A DNA stretch of 64,000 nucleotides from JAVBLW01 sp031553215 (GCA_031553215.1 JAVBLW010000026.1:7945-71944); one strand, 5' to 3'; shown: positions 1 through 9,874, counted from the stretch's first letter. Translations and numbers: made by a program. Notes: generated by a model not told the origin, from the sequence alone.

Positions 1-354
1 ACTTGCTTTAGGACCAATACCAGGAAATTTCCTTAGATAAGCATCATCTCTATTATCAATAGCCTTTATTATTTCTTTTACACTACCAGAAGCTAATATA
101 CTTAGAGCACTTTTAGGGCCTATCCCATTAACACTTATCAATTTTAAGAACAAATCTTTTTCTTCTTCTGTTTTAAAACCGTATAAATCTTGACTGTCTT
201 CTCTAATATACTGATGAGTAAAAATTTTCAAATCTTCATTGTGTTTAAAATTATATGGATTACTAACGATTAAAAGATATCCAATATTATTATTTTCCAC
301 AACAATAAACTTGGGAGTTATTTTGGTAACCTTACCGATTATATATGCAAACAT
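1..354 (-). CDS. ruvA: Holliday junction branch migration protein RuvA (N-terminal 118 codons, cut by window edge)
   Basis: Translation on the minus strand from an ATG at 354 begins MFAYIIGKVTKITPKFIVVE, the usual OB-fold start of RuvA. Two helix-hairpin-helix motifs follow, with the cores INGIGPKSAL and FPGIGPKA, which bind the phosphate backbone of the four-way junction. RuvA targets the RuvB helicase to Holliday junctions in recombination and repair. The frame runs open through base 1, so the C-terminal RuvB-contacting domain lies outside the window. It sits downstream of the LysM gene and is separated from it by a terminator. Confidence 0.95.
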   Translation of the reverse strand, partial: MFAYIIGKVTKITPKFIVVENNNIGYLLIVSNPYNFKHNEDLKIFTHQYIREDSQDLYGFKTEEEKDLFLKLISVNGIGPKSALSILASGSVKEIIKAIDNRDDAYLRKFPGIGPKAS

Positions 355-385
355 TTCTATCACTCCATTAGAAGAATTATAACAT

Positions 386-411
386 AAAAAAGACCTCTTA
401 AAAAGGTCTTT
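386..411 (-). terminator. Intrinsic terminator after the LysM gene
   Basis: AGACCT and AGGTCT form a stem with flanking A and T runs, so it can work in either direction. It lies directly after the LysM stop codon and 30 bases before ruvA. Confidence 0.8.
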
Positions 412-801
412 TTATCTATTTCTTCGATAATACCAATTATTATATGGGTAAACAGGACGTTGTGGAGGATTAACATATCTAATTCCTGGAGTTGGTGTTT
501 TCTTTGGAACTTCTTCCTTAACTTCCACAGTCTTTTCTATAGTCTCTACAGTTTTATCTTCCTTTGTTTCAAAGCCATATTTTTCAACCGTTGGATAATA
601 ATCCTGAATAAAAGGTTCACTTTTCTTTAGGATTTGTTTGTTTTCTTCACTTAAAAAAGGAATCTTTAGTTTTGTTCCACATTGTATATTCTTAAAATCT
701 GTAACATGTAAATTATTTGTTCTTAAATCATCTATTGTTAAATGATAGTTGTCTAAAATTTCATTAATACTTTCATTATTTCTAACAATATGAATAATCA
801 T
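412..801 (-). CDS. Small LysM-domain protein, possibly SafA-like
   Basis: A 129-aa protein. Residues 1-50 form one LysM domain (pattern: HIV, NES, INEILDNYHLTIDDL, GTKLKIPF), a fold that binds peptidoglycan or related glycans. The rest is a charged linker and a Pro/Tyr/Arg-rich tail ending NNWYYRRNR. I chose the ATG at 801 over the one at 813 because GGTGAT lies 4 bases upstream of it, as in other genes here. There is no signal peptide, so the protein would act in the cytoplasm, as spore-coat LysM proteins do in a mother cell. As I recall, B. subtilis safA (N-terminal LysM, coat morphogenesis) also lies near ruvA. The SafA link is inference. Confidence 0.7.
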   Translation of the reverse strand: MIIHIVRNNESINEILDNYHLTIDDLRTNNLHVTDFKNIQCGTKLKIPFLSEENKQILKKSEPFIQDYYPTVEKYGFETKEDKTVETIEKTVEVKEEVPKKTPTPGIRYVNPPQRPVYPYNNWYYRRNR

Positions 802-819
802 AGCAATCACCATTATATA

Positions 820-1422
820 CTATGCTTGTAAAACGATTAAATTGCCTAGTAATTGAATAATTTTTAAATCTAATTTATTTGCGATATAGGTAAAAGTATC
901 TTTATTAAAAAATGATACATGTGTACTATCTCTTAAATACCACCAATTTTCAAGTTTATCATAAAGGTTAGTTTTAATTATAATTCTACCATCTTTATTA
1001 AGAATATCCTTTAAATCTATTAAAGTTCTTAATGGATCATATATATGTTCAATAACCTCAATTAAAATAATACTATCATATTTTTTATTCTTATATTCTA
1101 TATCAAAAAAATACTTATCATATGATACTACTCCATATCCATTACCTTCTAATACTTTACCAAGATAAGCTTCCCTGCCACATCCATAATCAAGTATTTG
1201 ATTTCCATAAATAAATGGTTTTATTTCTAAAAAAGTGTTAACCATATACTTATGATAATTTTCATCATAAACATGCTCCAAATATCTTTCTTTTTCAAGT
1301 GAACTATCTAGGATATACTCTTCATCCTTTTGTAAAAAACCACAATTATCACATATATGATAGTCAAGCTGAGTAATTTTTTTATTCATCATATCAAATT
1401 CACATATCGGACACTTTTTCAT
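820..1422 (-). CDS. Class I SAM-dependent methyltransferase with N-terminal zinc ribbon
   Basis: 200 aa from the ATG at 1422, which has GAGGT upstream; an in-frame upstream ATG at 1488 lacks a ribosome site. Residues 1-30 hold two CxxC pairs (CPIC, CDNC) like a zinc ribbon. The core then shows the SAM-binding loop LDYGCGREAYLG and an IEVIEHIYDPL motif typical of the Methyltransf_23 family. The substrate is unknown; relatives act on sugars, lipids or small metabolites. It is divergent from the coiled-coil gene and followed by the LysM gene, with which it may be co-transcribed. Confidence 0.75.
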   Translation of the reverse strand: MKKCPICEFDMMNKKITQLDYHICDNCGFLQKDEEYILDSSLEKERYLEHVYDENYHKYMVNTFLEIKPFIYGNQILDYGCGREAYLGKVLEGNGYGVVSYDKYFFDIEYKNKKYDSIILIEVIEHIYDPLRTLIDLKDILNKDGRIIIKTNLYDKLENWWYLRDSTHVSFFNKDTFTYIANKLDLKIIQLLGNLIVLQA

Positions 1423-1440
1423 TTTAATACCTCGTTTTTT

Positions 1441-1469
1441 TTGACTATTACTCCAATTAATTATATAAT
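1441..1469 (+). promoter_or_regulatory. Consensus promoter of the giant coiled-coil gene
   Basis: TTGACT at 1441-1446 and TATAAT at 1464-1469 are separated by exactly 17 bases. The Shine-Dalgarno sequence CAAGGAG (1486-1492) then precedes the ATG at 1500. It is one of the best sigma-A promoters in the window. Confidence 0.8.
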
Positions 1470-1499
1470 ATATACTATGAGATTTCAAGGAGACTAACT

Positions 1500-4400
1500 A
1501 TGAATACGTATAGAGATAGTTTAAATAATTTATACAATTCAATAGTAAAAAATATTCAAGAATTACCAGATGATAGTAATTCTATTTTTGATGATTTCAT
1601 CCTTGATTTATATAATTACACTAGAAATGCAAACGGAATAATTAATGAATATGAGGCTACTAATAAAGGAATAAATATTGGTTACTTAGAAACCGTTGAT
1701 AAATATAAATCACAATATCTTTACCTTAAAGAAAAACTTGATTCACAAATGAAGGAAATTGAAAATACTGCAAAAGAAAATATTTCTTCAATTAAAGAAA
1801 AATATGAGTTGAATGAAGCTGAATCACTTAATACAGTAAAGTCTATTAAATTAGAACAAACTTCCATTATGAAGGAAACAAATACTCAAATATATAATCA
1901 TCTTGTAAAGAAGAATCAAAAGAACCATGCCTTAGAAGTTTATAAAGCAAAATTAATTGAAAAATATAATTACCGATTAGATTTAATAACTAATAGTAGT
2001 CAATCAAAAAAAGATTCATTATATGCAAATAATAATAAATCTTTATTTCGTTATAATAAAGCAAATGATGCTGTTGTAGAGACTATGAATACACGCATCC
2101 AAGGAATTCAAAATAAAATTAATGAATGCAATGCCTCTCTAGCTAGAGAAAAAGAAATCCTTAATATTAAGGTAAAAGAAATTGATACTAATTTCAATAC
2201 TTTCGTTAACACAAAAACTAAAGATGTAAATTCTTTATCTGAAATAAATAAACAACAATATAAAATAGATAAACAAAATTATATTGAAGAAATAAAAGCG
2301 ATTAATCAAAAATATAATATTGAAAAATCAAAAGTATTAAAAGATTTCATTTCTGATTTAGAAAAAATAAATGCTTCTATCACTTCTACCAATGACTTAT
2401 ATAAAAACATCATTGAAGAAACTAATCGTTTCCATTTATTTAAAATGCATGATTTAGAAGCTAAGAGAAATGATGTACTTCAAAGTCTACGTCAACCAGG
2501 TATCAATAAAAATGATTTAAAAGACTTACGTTCAAATCTAGCTATTATTGATAAACAAATTCGTGAAGAAAATAAACAATTCAAAGTTAATACTTTAAAA
2601 TATGAAACATCACATTTTTCAAATATTTCTAATTTTCAAAAACAAAAAAATAATTTAGAAAAAAGAAAAGATGCAAAGAATGAAATAATTGATATTAATG
2701 AATCAATAGAAGTAGAAAAAATCAAAAATCAATTAGATATATTAGAATTAGAATATGGAAATATGAAATATAATTCTATTCAAAATTTAAATAAAGAAAT
2801 TAATAACATTAGACAAGTTTATGATGAACAAAAACTTTCCCATACCAACGATTACAAATTAATTGAATATAAGATAGAAAAAGAAATAAGTAAATTAATG
2901 TTGAGTCTAGATTTCTTAAAAATGGAAATAAATTTCGCTAACAAAATTGAATCATTAGTAGAAGAAAAAGAAAATTTAGCCACAAAAAGCAATATTAATA
3001 CTACTACTATTACTTCTATTTTAGGAGTGGAGAAAAACAATTACCTAAAAACCTATAATTTCGCTTCTATTGATAATCTAGTAAAACAAAATAATTGTAT
3101 TTATTCTTATGAGGAACAAAATCTAATTCTTCAACGAGAAAAAAAGAATGATTTTTTTAAAGCTCAATTAGAAAGGAATTCCTTCAGTAATGAACATATA
3201 AAAAAATCATCAGCTTTAGAAATTGAACATGAATTATTATTAGAACGCAAAAAAAAGATATTAACATCTTTAGAACATAATGCCTCTAATGCTCTCTTAA
3301 AGAACAATTTAAGCTATTTAAAATATTCTGATGATGAAGTAATAATCAAAGAAAATTTTATAATCGCTGATAAGCTGATCAAGCTAGTTGATGATATAAT
3401 AAAAAAATTCATTTCTTTCATTAATTCTAAAATATTAATCTCCAATTTCAGTGATTCAATGCTATACAATCTTATCAATAAAGTACTTTCATTAATTACC
3501 GATTATAAAAAAGAAGTTTTAAAAAAGTCTTTAAATAACTTTGAACGCATTCTAAATGATCTAATTGCTTTTAATACTGATGAAAAATATGAAATATTAA
3601 CTAAATCTTTAGATGATAGCCTAAATTCGATTATCGCTAAATATACGAATAGAAACAATAATCTAAATGAGACTATGGTTAACTACAATAAAACCATCAA
3701 ATCGTTTTATCAAAATATCGTATTATTAGAAAATAAGAAGATTTTATTAGAAAAAAAATTAGTTAAAGATAATACTGATTCTGCATCTATAAAGAAGGAT
3801 TTAATCTTATGTAATGTAAGAATAAAGGAAAATTATAATAAGATAATGAAAAATGAGACCTTGATTTCTATGCTAAAAAAAGATCTTAAAAAGAATGATC
3901 TTCTTATCGCTCATCATAAGCAAAAATATGCGATGGACAAAGAACGATTAAATAATAATAAAATAGCTGAATCACATGTTTACTATAAATCAATGAAAAA
4001 TAATAATTTAATAATTAATAATGCTATTAGTGCTTATGATGCTAGTATTACAAACTTATATTTACCAATATCTGATATAAAACAATTTAAGAAAAGAAAT
4101 ATTTTATTTGAACAACACTGTGCTGATATCCATAATAGATTTTCTACTTCTATCAATAATTTAGTATTGAAGCTTTCAAAGGATGTTGAACATGAATATG
4201 AAAAATCATTTAAAAATATTAAGAAAACTACTTTGATTAATAAAAAAGATATCTTACATGATTTCAAGAAAAGTGAAAATGAGCAATATTTTAAAATAAA
4301 TACCCAAAATAATAAGTATAGTTCTCTACTAAAAAATAATGCCTTTTTAATTGAAAAGATAAAAAAGAAATATTCTAATTTAGTTAATGAAAATAAAGCT

Positions 4401-4856
4401 CTTTTTGATGAAAACAATAGAAAACTTTTATTAGCAAAGAAAAACGATTATAATACTTTTTATACTCTTTCTACTGCCAATCAGGATAATGTTTCTGAAA
4501 CATTGAAAAAAAATATTAAAGATTTAAAGGATTTAGAAATAAAGTATAAACAAGATTTTAAAGCTATTGTTAAAAAATATGAAAAAGAAAAAAAGAATAA
4601 AACACTTAACTTTAATTTAAAAGAAGAAAAAATAAATGATTTTATTAAATATCTACCAAAAGACCATCAAAATAAAATTACAAAAAGTAGACTTATTGTA
4701 TCTGATGAAGAAATGAGAATTTCACAAGAAATGGCTTTAAAAGAGCAAGAAAAAGAAACAACTATTTCGACAATAAGAAAAAATTATGATTCTTTTGTAG
4801 CATACTCCAATAAGCGTATCCATAGGCTAAATGATTTTATTAAGAAAGCACAATAA
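1500..4856 (+). CDS. Giant cytoplasmic coiled-coil protein of unknown function (1118 aa)
   Basis: The product is almost entirely Lys/Glu/Asn/Ile/Leu-rich helix with long heptad-like stretches, very few Pro and very few Cys. I see no signal peptide, membrane segment, Walker motif or other enzymatic signature, so it is not an SMC/Rad50 ATPase. A short less-charged region around residues 500-520 and a more hydrophobic patch around 630-665 interrupt the coil. It is one of only four plus-strand genes, is transcribed from a near-consensus promoter, and ends at a bidirectional terminator shared with rluD. A structural or scaffold role is possible but unproven; I do not recognise a named family. Confidence 0.85.
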   Translation: MNTYRDSLNNLYNSIVKNIQELPDDSNSIFDDFILDLYNYTRNANGIINEYEATNKGINIGYLETVDKYKSQYLYLKEKLDSQMKEIENTAKENISSIKEKYELNEAESLNTVKSIKLEQTSIMKETNTQIYNHLVKKNQKNHALEVYKAKLIEKYNYRLDLITNSSQSKKDSLYANNNKSLFRYNKANDAVVETMNTRIQGIQNKINECNASLAREKEILNIKVKEIDTNFNTFVNTKTKDVNSLSEINKQQYKIDKQNYIEEIKAINQKYNIEKSKVLKDFISDLEKINASITSTNDLYKNIIEETNRFHLFKMHDLEAKRNDVLQSLRQPGINKNDLKDLRSNLAIIDKQIREENKQFKVNTLKYETSHFSNISNFQKQKNNLEKRKDAKNEIIDINESIEVEKIKNQLDILELEYGNMKYNSIQNLNKEINNIRQVYDEQKLSHTNDYKLIEYKIEKEISKLMLSLDFLKMEINFANKIESLVEEKENLATKSNINTTTITSILGVEKNNYLKTYNFASIDNLVKQNNCIYSYEEQNLILQREKKNDFFKAQLERNSFSNEHIKKSSALEIEHELLLERKKKILTSLEHNASNALLKNNLSYLKYSDDEVIIKENFIIADKLIKLVDDIIKKFISFINSKILISNFSDSMLYNLINKVLSLITDYKKEVLKKSLNNFERILNDLIAFNTDEKYEILTKSLDDSLNSIIAKYTNRNNNLNETMVNYNKTIKSFYQNIVLLENKKILLEKKLVKDNTDSASIKKDLILCNVRIKENYNKIMKNETLISMLKKDLKKNDLLIAHHKQKYAMDKERLNNNKIAESHVYYKSMKNNNLIINNAISAYDASITNLYLPISDIKQFKKRNILFEQHCADIHNRFSTSINNLVLKLSKDVEHEYEKSFKNIKKTTLINKKDILHDFKKSENEQYFKINTQNNKYSSLLKNNAFLIEKIKKKYSNLVNENKALFDENNRKLLLAKKNDYNTFYTLSTANQDNVSETLKKNIKDLKDLEIKYKQDFKAIVKKYEKEKKNKTLNFNLKEEKINDFIKYLPKDHQNKITKSRLIVSDEEMRISQEMALKEQEKETTISTIRKNYDSFVAYSNKRIHRLNDFIKKAQ

Positions 4857-4884
4857 AAAAGACATTTCAATTGAAATGTCTTTT
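4857..4884. terminator. Bidirectional terminator between the coiled-coil gene and rluD
   Basis: A perfect 20-base palindrome at 4861-4880 (arms GACATTTCAA and TTGAAATGTC) is flanked by six A and six T. It sits between two convergent genes. Confidence 0.9.
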
Positions 4885-4886
4885 TT

Positions 4887-5786
4887 CTATTCATCAAGTG
4901 TCTTTAGATACTCTTCAAAATAATCTGGCAGTGGCGATGTAAATTCTACATACTCATTTGTATTGGGATGAATAAAACCAATTGTTTTAGCATGTAAGTA
5001 TTGTCCCGTTTCTGCAATTAATTTCTTAGGTCCATAGGCTTGATCACCTACTAAAGGGTATCCAATGTATTTCATATGGACTCTAATTTGATGAGTTCTT
5101 CCTGTTTCAAGTTTAAATTCTACTAATGTGAATTTTTTATATCTTTTTATTACTTGAAAGTTAGTAATTGCAGGTTTTCCATTTTCTACAACAGCCATTT
5201 TCTTGCGATCTTTAGGATCTCTTCCGATTGGAGCATTTATTCGCCCTTTTTCTTCTTGAATAACCCCCACTACTAATCCAATATAAATACGATTAACAGT
5301 ATGATTTTTAAGTTGTTCTGATAAATGTTCATGTGCAAAATCATTCTTGGCAATCATTAATAGTCCCGATGTATCTTTATCAATTCTATGAACAATTCCT
5401 GGTCTTACTTCACCTTTTATACCACTTAATTCATCAAGTTCATGTAAAAGACCATTAACTAGTGTAGAATCTTCATTACCTGCCGCTGGATGAACAACCA
5501 TTCCAGTAGGTTTTTCTACTACCGCAACAAATTCATCTTGATAAACAATATGTAAGTCTAGGTCTTGTGACTCAAGATCAACATTTTCAGCTGGTCTTTC
5601 GGCAATTGTAATTATATCATTAATTTTAGTTATATATCCAGATTTAACTATTTCATCATTAACTTTGATATATCCATCAACAATAAGACTTTGAATTAGC
5701 GTTCTTGATAAGTTGTCATCAAATCCTTTTACTAATTTATCTAATCTAACATTTACATCACTTTCAGTTATTTTATATGTCTTCAT
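4887..5786 (-). CDS. rluD: 23S rRNA pseudouridine synthase, RluD family
   Basis: 299 aa. An N-terminal S4-like RNA-binding domain (residues 1-60: VRLDKLVKG, SRTLIQSLIVDGYIKVN) precedes the RluA/RluD catalytic domain. The catalytic Asp lies in RPGIVHRIDKDTSGLLMIA, and later family motifs include GRTHQIRVHM and YPLVGDQAYG. It isomerises uridines in large-subunit rRNA. It overlaps the end of lspA by 14 bases, the common lspA-rluD order of Firmicutes, and is the last gene of the long hisS operon. Confidence 0.93.
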   Translation of the reverse strand: MKTYKITESDVNVRLDKLVKGFDDNLSRTLIQSLIVDGYIKVNDEIVKSGYITKINDIITIAERPAENVDLESQDLDLHIVYQDEFVAVVEKPTGMVVHPAAGNEDSTLVNGLLHELDELSGIKGEVRPGIVHRIDKDTSGLLMIAKNDFAHEHLSEQLKNHTVNRIYIGLVVGVIQEEKGRINAPIGRDPKDRKKMAVVENGKPAITNFQVIKRYKKFTLVEFKLETGRTHQIRVHMKYIGYPLVGDQAYGPKKLIAETGQYLHAKTIGFIHPNTNEYVEFTSPLPDYFEEYLKTLDE

Positions 5787-6318
5787 CTATTTCTTCACTA
5801 CTTTCTTCTTCAATTGGTTCTGCTTCATTTAAAGCTTTTTGTTTTCTTTTATCTTCAAAAAATAAGATATCAACAAATAGTAAAATTACCCCTACTACTA
5901 AAAATGAATCCGCTAAATTGAATACTGGAAATTCATAACTACCTAAGTATACTCCAATGAAATCAACAACTCCATCTCTAGCCTTAAAAGTTACCATAAA
6001 TCTATCTATTAAATTCCCAGCTGTACCAGCAAGCATTAATATTAATGCACTAGTATATAATTTTTTTGTTTTTAAATTATATGTCTTATATAATATCATA
6101 CCTATTACTACCGAGGCTGCTAAACTCAATAATGCTAGAAAAAATGTTGAATCAGAAAACGAACTCCAAGCCGCACCAGTGTTATAAGTCTTAGTAAAAT
6201 ATAAGAACTTTTTAATTAGTACAGTTGTATCATTTACTGAATAGCTTAATTCAAAATATAATTTACTTAGTTGATCAATTAAAATTAATCCTATTGTAGC
6301 AATTATTAATATTACCAT
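5773..6318 (-). CDS. lspA: Lipoprotein signal peptidase II
   Basis: 181 aa with four predicted membrane helices. The two catalytic Asp residues are visible in GNLIDRF and FNLADSF, and the family motif TYNTGAAWS is present. It cleaves prolipoproteins after lipid modification of the lipobox Cys. A strongly acidic cytoplasmic tail (residues about 155-181, rich in Glu) follows the last helix and is longer than in many LspA proteins. The ATG is preceded by GAGGTG. Confidence 0.95.
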   Translation of the reverse strand: MVILIIATIGLILIDQLSKLYFELSYSVNDTTVLIKKFLYFTKTYNTGAAWSSFSDSTFFLALLSLAASVVIGMILYKTYNLKTKKLYTSALILMLAGTAGNLIDRFMVTFKARDGVVDFIGVYLGSYEFPVFNLADSFLVVGVILLFVDILFFEDKRKQKALNEAEPIEEESSEEIDEDI

Positions 6319-6323
6319 TTATT

Positions 6324-6683
6324 TCACCTCAGTTTTAATATAATTAGTATAGTTATGATAGTTGTTGATACTAGTATTAATAAAGTATTAAATATATATA
6401 TCATTCGTTTTTCATTAATATTAAATGAACATTTTCGTTCATATAAATCAAATGAAAATTTAGTATATAAAACAGCCATAAACGATAATAACATATTCAT
6501 TATTATAGCAATTATAATTTGTAATTTATAGAAAATTAAAAGATTATAACAAATTAATACTGGGGCTATTATAATAAACAGTGATAAAAGAAACGCCGAA
6601 CCTTTTATCTTAATTTTTTCTATTCCAGTAAAATTATTATCTATTTGTTGTGCATAATTCTCATATATCTGTATTATTGACAT
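6324..6683 (-). CDS. Small membrane protein of unknown function
   Basis: 119 aa with a short soluble N-terminus (about residues 1-25) and three hydrophobic segments (roughly 30-50, 52-75 and 95-118). No recognised motif. It starts inside the end of the Lon-like protease gene (10-base overlap) and ends 5 bases before lspA, so it is translated with both. Its place among membrane proteases suggests a membrane or envelope role, but that is only context. Confidence 0.65.
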   Translation of the reverse strand: MSIIQIYENYAQQIDNNFTGIEKIKIKGSAFLLSLFIIIAPVLICYNLLIFYKLQIIIAIIMNMLLSFMAVLYTKFSFDLYERKCSFNINEKRMIYIFNTLLILVSTTIITILIILKLR

Positions 6684-7672
6684 AAGGCACCTATTGCACT
6701 TTCAAAGGTAGAAACCTCTATAAGTTTCATTCTATTTTTATTTTTTAATGTATTATAAGCCTTAAGAGCATCTTCATAATTACTACTTGGGCATAAAAAG
6801 ATGTCGACATTATTTTGATAGGCTGCAATAATTTTTTGTTTAATTCCACCAATTTTTCCTACATTACCATTTACATCAATAGTACCTGTACCAGCAATTT
6901 TTAATCCCTTTGTATAATCATAGTCTGTTAATTGATTAAAAATTGATAGTGTTTGAAGGAGTCCTGCCGAAGGTCCGACAGTACTAGCTTTATTAATTGT
7001 AATAGCTGGAGTTGACAATTGATAATTAATACTATATTTTTCATATAACGACACTTGTTTATAATGATTTTCATCCCATGTAACTTCTAATAAATTACTA
7101 TTTCTTCTTATCTTCAAAATACTTCCAATATTTGAATTATTTATTGCGTTCTTTAAGGCATCATTGCCATCTAGATAAGAAACACCATCAACCTCTTCAA
7201 TAATATCACCAAGCTGTACCTTATCAACTAATGCAGTAATATATCTTATGATGTATCCCTTAAACTCATATGTAATATTTATACTATCATCTAATTCATG
7301 TGCATAGGTATATGCTTTTATTAGTGAGGCTTCAATACTTTGATTCTTTTGAATAACACCCATTTGGCGTGTTTGTGCATCAGTTAGATGAACATATCCC
7401 TGCGATATATCAGATACATCATTACCCATTATATATGGGGCAATATAATTTTGTAATATTGTTGTATGTTCTGTTGTATAAACATAAACTGAATTAAATG
7501 AACCTTCTTGGACATTATCAGTATCTAATTTTATTAATTTTTGTACTTCTGATATATTTCCTACCATCGTAATTTCTTTGTCAGTCTTATATGTGCAAAT
7601 AACTATTATAAAAATATAAGGAAGTATTAATATAGCTAGTAGAATTCGATATTTTTTAATCAGATATTTCAT
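6674..7672 (-). CDS. Membrane-anchored PDZ/Lon-type (S16) serine protease, YlbL/SepM-like
   Basis: 332 aa from the ATG at 7672, which has AAAGG 9 bases upstream; an in-frame TTG at 7681 is less likely. One N-terminal membrane segment (residues 7-25) precedes an extracellular region with a PDZ-like stretch (LGDIIEEVDGVSYLDGNDAL). The C-terminal Lon proteolytic domain has the catalytic Ser in VGPSAGLLQ and the Lys in GGIKQKIIAA. Relatives such as SepM process secreted peptides. It overlaps the comEB end by 17 bases. Confidence 0.85.
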   Translation of the reverse strand: MKYLIKKYRILLAILILPYIFIIVICTYKTDKEITMVGNISEVQKLIKLDTDNVQEGSFNSVYVYTTEHTTILQNYIAPYIMGNDVSDISQGYVHLTDAQTRQMGVIQKNQSIEASLIKAYTYAHELDDSINITYEFKGYIIRYITALVDKVQLGDIIEEVDGVSYLDGNDALKNAINNSNIGSILKIRRNSNLLEVTWDENHYKQVSLYEKYSINYQLSTPAITINKASTVGPSAGLLQTLSIFNQLTDYDYTKGLKIAGTGTIDVNGNVGKIGGIKQKIIAAYQNNVDIFLCPSSNYEDALKAYNTLKNKNRMKLIEVSTFESAIGALCQ

Positions 7673-8138
7673 TAAGATCAACCTTTATTTCATTCATTTG
7701 TTCATATTCTACATGAGCAGAATCAAACATTCTTTTACTAGCTAAATTACTATTAGTGTCTTTATACTTATCAGAAATATATACTACTTTCTTTATTCCA
7801 CTTTGAATAATTAACTTTGCACATTCATTACATGGAAATAATGTAACATAAATTGTTGCGCCTTCAAGTGAAGTTGTAGCATTTAAAATAGCATTTGGTT
7901 CAGCGTGAACAACATAAGGATATTTTGTATCGAGTTCATTAAGATCTTTATCATTTTCCCATGGATATTCACTATCTTCACATCCAAAAGGTAATCCATT
8001 ATATCCAATGCCAATAATACGTTTATTTTTATTCACGATACAAGCACCAACTTGAGTATTCGGATCCTTACTTCTTTTAGAACTTAATACCGCAACACCC
8101 ATAAAATATTGATTCCACGAAATATAATTTTTGTTCAC
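7656..8138 (-). CDS. comEB: dCMP deaminase (ComEB family)
   Basis: 160 aa. The zinc-dependent deaminase signature is complete: HAEPNAIL (zinc His and catalytic Glu) and PCNECAKLI (two zinc Cys). An inserted segment around residues 50-70 holds CEDSEYPWEND, as in dCMP deaminases, which supply dUMP for thymidylate synthesis. The name comEB comes from the B. subtilis competence locus; no competence genes are visible here. It sits directly downstream of aspS. Confidence 0.9.
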   Translation of the reverse strand: MNKNYISWNQYFMGVAVLSSKRSKDPNTQVGACIVNKNKRIIGIGYNGLPFGCEDSEYPWENDKDLNELDTKYPYVVHAEPNAILNATTSLEGATIYVTLFPCNECAKLIIQSGIKKVVYISDKYKDTNSNLASKRMFDSAHVEYEQMNEIKVDLNEISD

Positions 8139-8148
8139 ACTAACACCT

Positions 8149-9873
8149 CTATTCTTTTATTTTTATATGTACATCATCAAGTTGAATATCATCAACTCTA
8201 CTTGGAGCTTCCATCATTAAATCCACTCCATTTAACGTTTTAGGGAAAGCAATAACATCTCTAATGTTATCTGTTTTAGTCATACACATGATAATACGTT
8301 CTAATCCCAAACCAATTCCACCATGAGGAGGAGTTCCATATTTTAATGCTTCAATAAAGAATCCAAATCTTTCTTTAGCTTCTTCTTCAGATAATCCAAT
8401 TACATCAAACATTTTTGCTTGTAGGTCTTGGTTATAAACACGTAATGATCCACTACCTAATTCATATCCATTTAAAACTATATCATACGCATTAGCATAA
8501 CAGTTTTGTGGTTCTGTATCAAGAAGTGCTTCACATTCAGGTTTTGGAGCCGTAAATGGATGAGTTGATACTTCATAAGTATTAGTATCTTCATTATATT
8601 CAAATATAGGCCAATCAGTAACCCATAAGAAATTGAAGTCATCACTAGAATAAAGATTTTGTTCCTTAGCAATTAATTTTCTTAATGCTCCTAAAGCTTG
8701 ATTAGTAATATTTAATTTATCACTAATTACAAATAACATATCACCACTAGCAAGATTCAATTTTTCAATTACTTCTTTTTGCTTATTTTCATCTAAAAAT
8801 TTAATAAATGATCCACTTAAAACATTATTATCATTTTTTAAGTATGCTAATCCTTTAGCATGATATACTTTCATGATTCTTGTATATTCATCAAGTTGTT
8901 TACGAGTATAATTAGCATTATTAACAATAATAGCTTTTACTGCTTCATGTTCTTGCATAAACGGTACACAAGAAAATAATTCTTTTACATCAATTAACTT
9001 CATATCAAAACGAGTATCTGGTTTATCAGAACCATATGTATTTAATGCATCATTATAAGTCATTCTTGCGAATGGAGTTGGAATATCTATATTTAGGATC
9101 TTTTTGAAAGTATATTTAAATAATCCTTCAATAATTTCTTGAATTTCACGATCATTTAAGAATGATGTTTCAATATCTATTTGATTAAATTCTAATTGTC
9201 TATCAGCTCTTAAATCTTCATCTCTAAAGCATTTTGCGATTTGGAAATATCTTTCGAATCCCGCCACCATATATAATTGCTTAAATATTTGTGGTGATTG
9301 TGGAAGAGCATAGAATTTACCTTCGTGTAATCTAGAAGGTACTAAGAAGTCTCTAGCTCCTTCTGGAGTTGATTTAGCTAATATTGGAGTTTCAAGTTCT
9401 AAGAATTCTTGACTTACTAAATATTCTCTTATAGCATTAGTGATTTTTGATTTCATAATCAAATAATTTTGCATTACTGGTCTTCTTAAATCTAAATATC
9501 TATATTTTAATCTAGTATCCTCTAAGGCATCAGTTTTATCTGCAATGATAATAGGTGGTTGTAGGGCAGTATTTAAAACTTTAAGTTCACTTACAACTAC
9601 TTCTATATCACCTGTAGCTAAATTAGGATTTTTACTTGTTCTTTCAGAAACAGTCCCTTTTACATATACAACATATTCATTCTTTAAGTTTTCTGCTGCA
9701 TCATAATTAGAATTATCGGGATTAACAATTAATTGCGTAATTCCAGTTTTATCTCTTAAGTCAATAAAAATTAATCCACCAAGATTCCTCTTCTTAGCTA
9801 CCCAACCTTTTAATTCAACAGTTTCATTTAAATTTGTGATTCTTAATTCACCATTTTTATGTGTTCGATTCAT
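8149..9873 (-). CDS. aspS: Aspartyl-tRNA synthetase
   Basis: 574 aa, the usual bacterial length. The order is N-terminal OB anticodon-binding domain (1-110), class II core with GAD insertion, and motif 3 GIGLGLERIIM near the end. Motif 2 appears as FRDEDLRADRQLEFNQIDIE. I chose the ATG at 9873 because AAAGGATG lies 8 bases upstream and it begins just after the hisS stop; an upstream ATG at 9882 is too close to the same site. It is co-transcribed with hisS under the T-box at 11774-11968. Confidence 0.96.
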   Translation of the reverse strand: MNRTHKNGELRITNLNETVELKGWVAKKRNLGGLIFIDLRDKTGITQLIVNPDNSNYDAAENLKNEYVVYVKGTVSERTSKNPNLATGDIEVVVSELKVLNTALQPPIIIADKTDALEDTRLKYRYLDLRRPVMQNYLIMKSKITNAIREYLVSQEFLELETPILAKSTPEGARDFLVPSRLHEGKFYALPQSPQIFKQLYMVAGFERYFQIAKCFRDEDLRADRQLEFNQIDIETSFLNDREIQEIIEGLFKYTFKKILNIDIPTPFARMTYNDALNTYGSDKPDTRFDMKLIDVKELFSCVPFMQEHEAVKAIIVNNANYTRKQLDEYTRIMKVYHAKGLAYLKNDNNVLSGSFIKFLDENKQKEVIEKLNLASGDMLFVISDKLNITNQALGALRKLIAKEQNLYSSDDFNFLWVTDWPIFEYNEDTNTYEVSTHPFTAPKPECEALLDTEPQNCYANAYDIVLNGYELGSGSLRVYNQDLQAKMFDVIGLSEEEAKERFGFFIEALKYGTPPHGGIGLGLERIIMCMTKTDNIRDVIAFPKTLNGVDLMMEAPSRVDDIQLDDVHIKIKE

Positions 9874-9874
9874 A

